DNA of 8,612 bases from Desulfobacteraceae bacterium (GTDB lineage Bacteria; Desulfobacterota; Desulfobacteria; Desulfobacterales; SURF-7). Below are positions 7,044-8,612 of the stretch, one piece after another (position 1 is the stretch's first letter; the number at the start of each line of letters is the position of its first letter). The stretch spans positions 1 through 8,612 of the forward strand of contig JAUXCK010000097.1 in assembly GCA_030618925.1 (NCBI GenBank), given 5' to 3'. A program made the translations under genes and the position numbers. Under the pieces are notes generated by a model that saw only the letters and a program-made list of their open reading frames with translations, had not been told where the DNA came from and ran no database searches.

Positions 7044-8612
7044 TTACTCAACTGCATCTTTGAAGTCCATCAGGACATCCAGTTCGCTTCCCGCCGTATG
7101 GGTTATTTTGGCAGTGGGATACCGTGTTCGGAAGATATGGGTCATGGCGGCGTTTTTACGCAAAACCGTGGCCGCAAACCGGCTATAGTTATTTTCCCTG
7201 GCGATTCTTTCCAGCACTTCCAGCAGATAAGATGCGATACCCATGCCCTGAAAATCTTCCCGGACCACAAATGCGACCTCAGCTGTTGTTTTATCCATGT
7301 TTGCATAAGTACCAATGGCCATAATCTCTTTATGCCCTCCATGCTGCACGAGGCCAAGGATAGACATGTTTTTTCTGTAATCAATGCTGGCCCATTGTTT
7401 TTGTATCATCTCGTGTGAAAAAATTTTAATCTTACAGAAATATCTGGAATATACAGTTTCGTCCTTCAAAGAATAGAAAAAATTACGGGAAGAAAATTCA
7501 TCTGACGGCAAAATAGGTCGGAACTCAACAGTTTTACTGTTTTTCAGGGTCAGGGAGCTCTTATAGTCTTCCAGGAAAAGCAGATCTTCCTGAACCGGGG
7601 GAAGCTGGTCCGGGAAAATATAGTGATGCTTCTTGGCTTCCCGGATCAATTCGTTGCGGAATTTTGGATGGGCGATCTGTGCAAGTTCCATCACCCGTTG
7701 ATATATTCCTTTTCCCTGGAGCTCTGCAATGCCGTATTCGGTGACAACGAAATTGACATCCCCTCTCGTTGTCGCTACCCCGGCGCCTTCGCTGAGATGG
7801 GATACGATACGGGAAATTTTTCCATTTTGCGCTGTTGACGGCAGGGCAATAATGGAAAAACCCCCTTTGGACATGGCACTGCCGCGAAGGAAATCCACCT
7901 GATCCCCTATCCCGCTGTAAAACATGTAACCTACGGAGTCAGTACATACCTGACCGGTCAGATCCACTTCCAACGCTGAACTGATGGAGATCAGGTTGTC
8001 ATTCCGGGCGATCTGTGTGGGGTCATTCACGAATTCCGAAGACCGAAAATAAAAAATTGGATTATTATCCACATACCGGTATAATTTTTCGGATCCCATG
8101 CAAAGGGATGCGACGACCCGGCCTGGCAGAAGTGTCTTTTTTTTGTTTGTGATGACTTTTTTTTCAAACAACGGCAGAAAACCGTCGGTAATGACCTGGG
8201 TATGAATTCCCAGGTTTTTTTTGTGATCAAGATATTTTAATATGGTATCCGGCAGCAGGCCGAATCCTACCTGCAGGGTATCCCCGTCATCCACGAGCTG
8301 GGAAACATAATGCCCTATTCTTTGGGAGACCTCGTTGTCTTTAACCGGTCGCACACTTTCCACAACCGGTTCTTCAAACAAAACCATATAATCAATGTCA
8401 TCCACGTGCACAAAGCTGTCTCCCCAGGTCCTTGGCATTAAAGGATTAACCTGGGCAATGACACGTGTTGCGTTTTCCATGCCTGACCGGGTAATGTCAA
8501 CTGAAATGCCCAGACTGCAATACCCAAATTTATCCGGCGGGCTGACCTGAATCAGGGCCACGTCCAGCCCGATGTTTTTACTCGAAAAAAGTTCGGGGAT
8601 CTGTGAAAGATA
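7044..8612 (-). CDS. Acetyl-CoA hydrolase/CoA-transferase fused to a C-terminal GNAT acetyltransferase (5' truncated)
   Basis: The frame is open to the window edge (522 residues visible), so the N-terminus is missing. A GTG at 8561 is internal to the conserved domain and is not the start. Residues about 1-325 are an acetyl-CoA hydrolase/transferase of the 4-hydroxybutyrate or acetate CoA-transferase type: VALIQVSPPDKFGYCSLG (18-35), SALEVDLTGQV (212-222), GIGDQVDFLRG (234-244) and VTEYGIAELQGKG (290-302). E215 in ALEVDL is the expected covalent-CoA glutamate. IAHPKFRNEL follows near 313. From about 361 a GNAT domain begins (VEFRPILPSDE), with SRYF near 389-392 and the acetyl-CoA-binding motif A at about 448-464 (FVVREDFQGMGIASYLL). 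The GNAT part resembles the acetyltransferase domain of PatZ-type protein acetylases. The CoA donor and acceptor, and the acetylation target, cannot be read from sequence. Such two-domain proteins are known from deltaproteobacteria. Confidence 0.88.
   Translation of the reverse strand, partial: YLSQIPELFSSKNIGLDVALIQVSPPDKFGYCSLGISVDITRSGMENATRVIAQVNPLMPRTWGDSFVHVDDIDYMVLFEEPVVESVRPVKDNEVSQRIGHYVSQLVDDGDTLQVGFGLLPDTILKYLDHKKNLGIHTQVITDGFLPLFEKKVITNKKKTLLPGRVVASLCMGSEKLYRYVDNNPIFYFRSSEFVNDPTQIARNDNLISISSALEVDLTGQVCTDSVGYMFYSGIGDQVDFLRGSAMSKGGFSIIALPSTAQNGKISRIVSHLSEGAGVATTRGDVNFVVTEYGIAELQGKGIYQRVMELAQIAHPKFRNELIREAKKHHYIFPDQLPPVQEDLLFLEDYKSSLTLKNSKTVEFRPILPSDEFSSRNFFYSLKDETVYSRYFCKIKIFSHEMIQKQWASIDYRKNMSILGLVQHGGHKEIMAIGTYANMDKTTAEVAFVVREDFQGMGIASYLLEVLERIARENNYSRFAATVLRKNAAMTHIFRTRYPTAKITHTAGSELDVLMDFKDAVE

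Noticed and set aside
8559..8561. GTG at 8561 as the start of the CoA-transferase/GNAT gene
   Set aside because: The frame stays open to the window edge, and the 17 codons upstream (YLSQIPELFSSKNIGLD) continue the conserved domain, so the true start is outside the window.

Overview
This window reads as ordinary chromosome from a Gram-negative bacterium, most likely an anaerobic deltaproteobacterium of the Desulfobacterales type. That placement is an inference from three things: a CoA-transferase fused to a GNAT acetyltransferase, an unusually long DNA polymerase III delta subunit, and the ileS-lspA-holA-small ORF arrangement. No 16S rRNA or other decisive marker is present. There are no phage, insertion-sequence, CRISPR, tRNA or rRNA signals.

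Left edge, plus strand: the last 32 codons of an unidentified protein run straight into xerD, whose ribosome binding site overlaps the upstream stop codon. xerD has all six catalytic residues of the chromosome-dimer-resolving tyrosine recombinases. It converges on a long minus-strand block. Just inside the 3' end of xerD lies a long GC-centred palindrome followed, in minus-strand reading, by eight T residues. It looks like the intrinsic terminator of the minus-strand block.

Minus strand, read right to left: a 5'-truncated acetyl-CoA hydrolase/transferase with a C-terminal GNAT domain, then rsmG (16S rRNA m7G methyltransferase). A 103-bp gap follows with a good sigma-70-like promoter. Then come ileS (isoleucyl-tRNA synthetase), lspA (signal peptidase II), holA (DNA polymerase III delta) and a 70-codon uncharacterised protein that starts with TTG. 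The four genes after the promoter are spaced 49 to 97 bp apart, lie on one strand, and end at the terminator inside xerD, so they are probably one transcription unit. The unit mixes translation (IleS), lipoprotein maturation (LspA) and replication (HolA); ileS-lspA is a widespread housekeeping pairing.

I did not find a clearly new system. The points most worth a second look are the CoA-transferase/GNAT fusion, the two insertions in HolA, the small conserved-looking protein downstream of holA, and the terminator embedded in the coding end of xerD.
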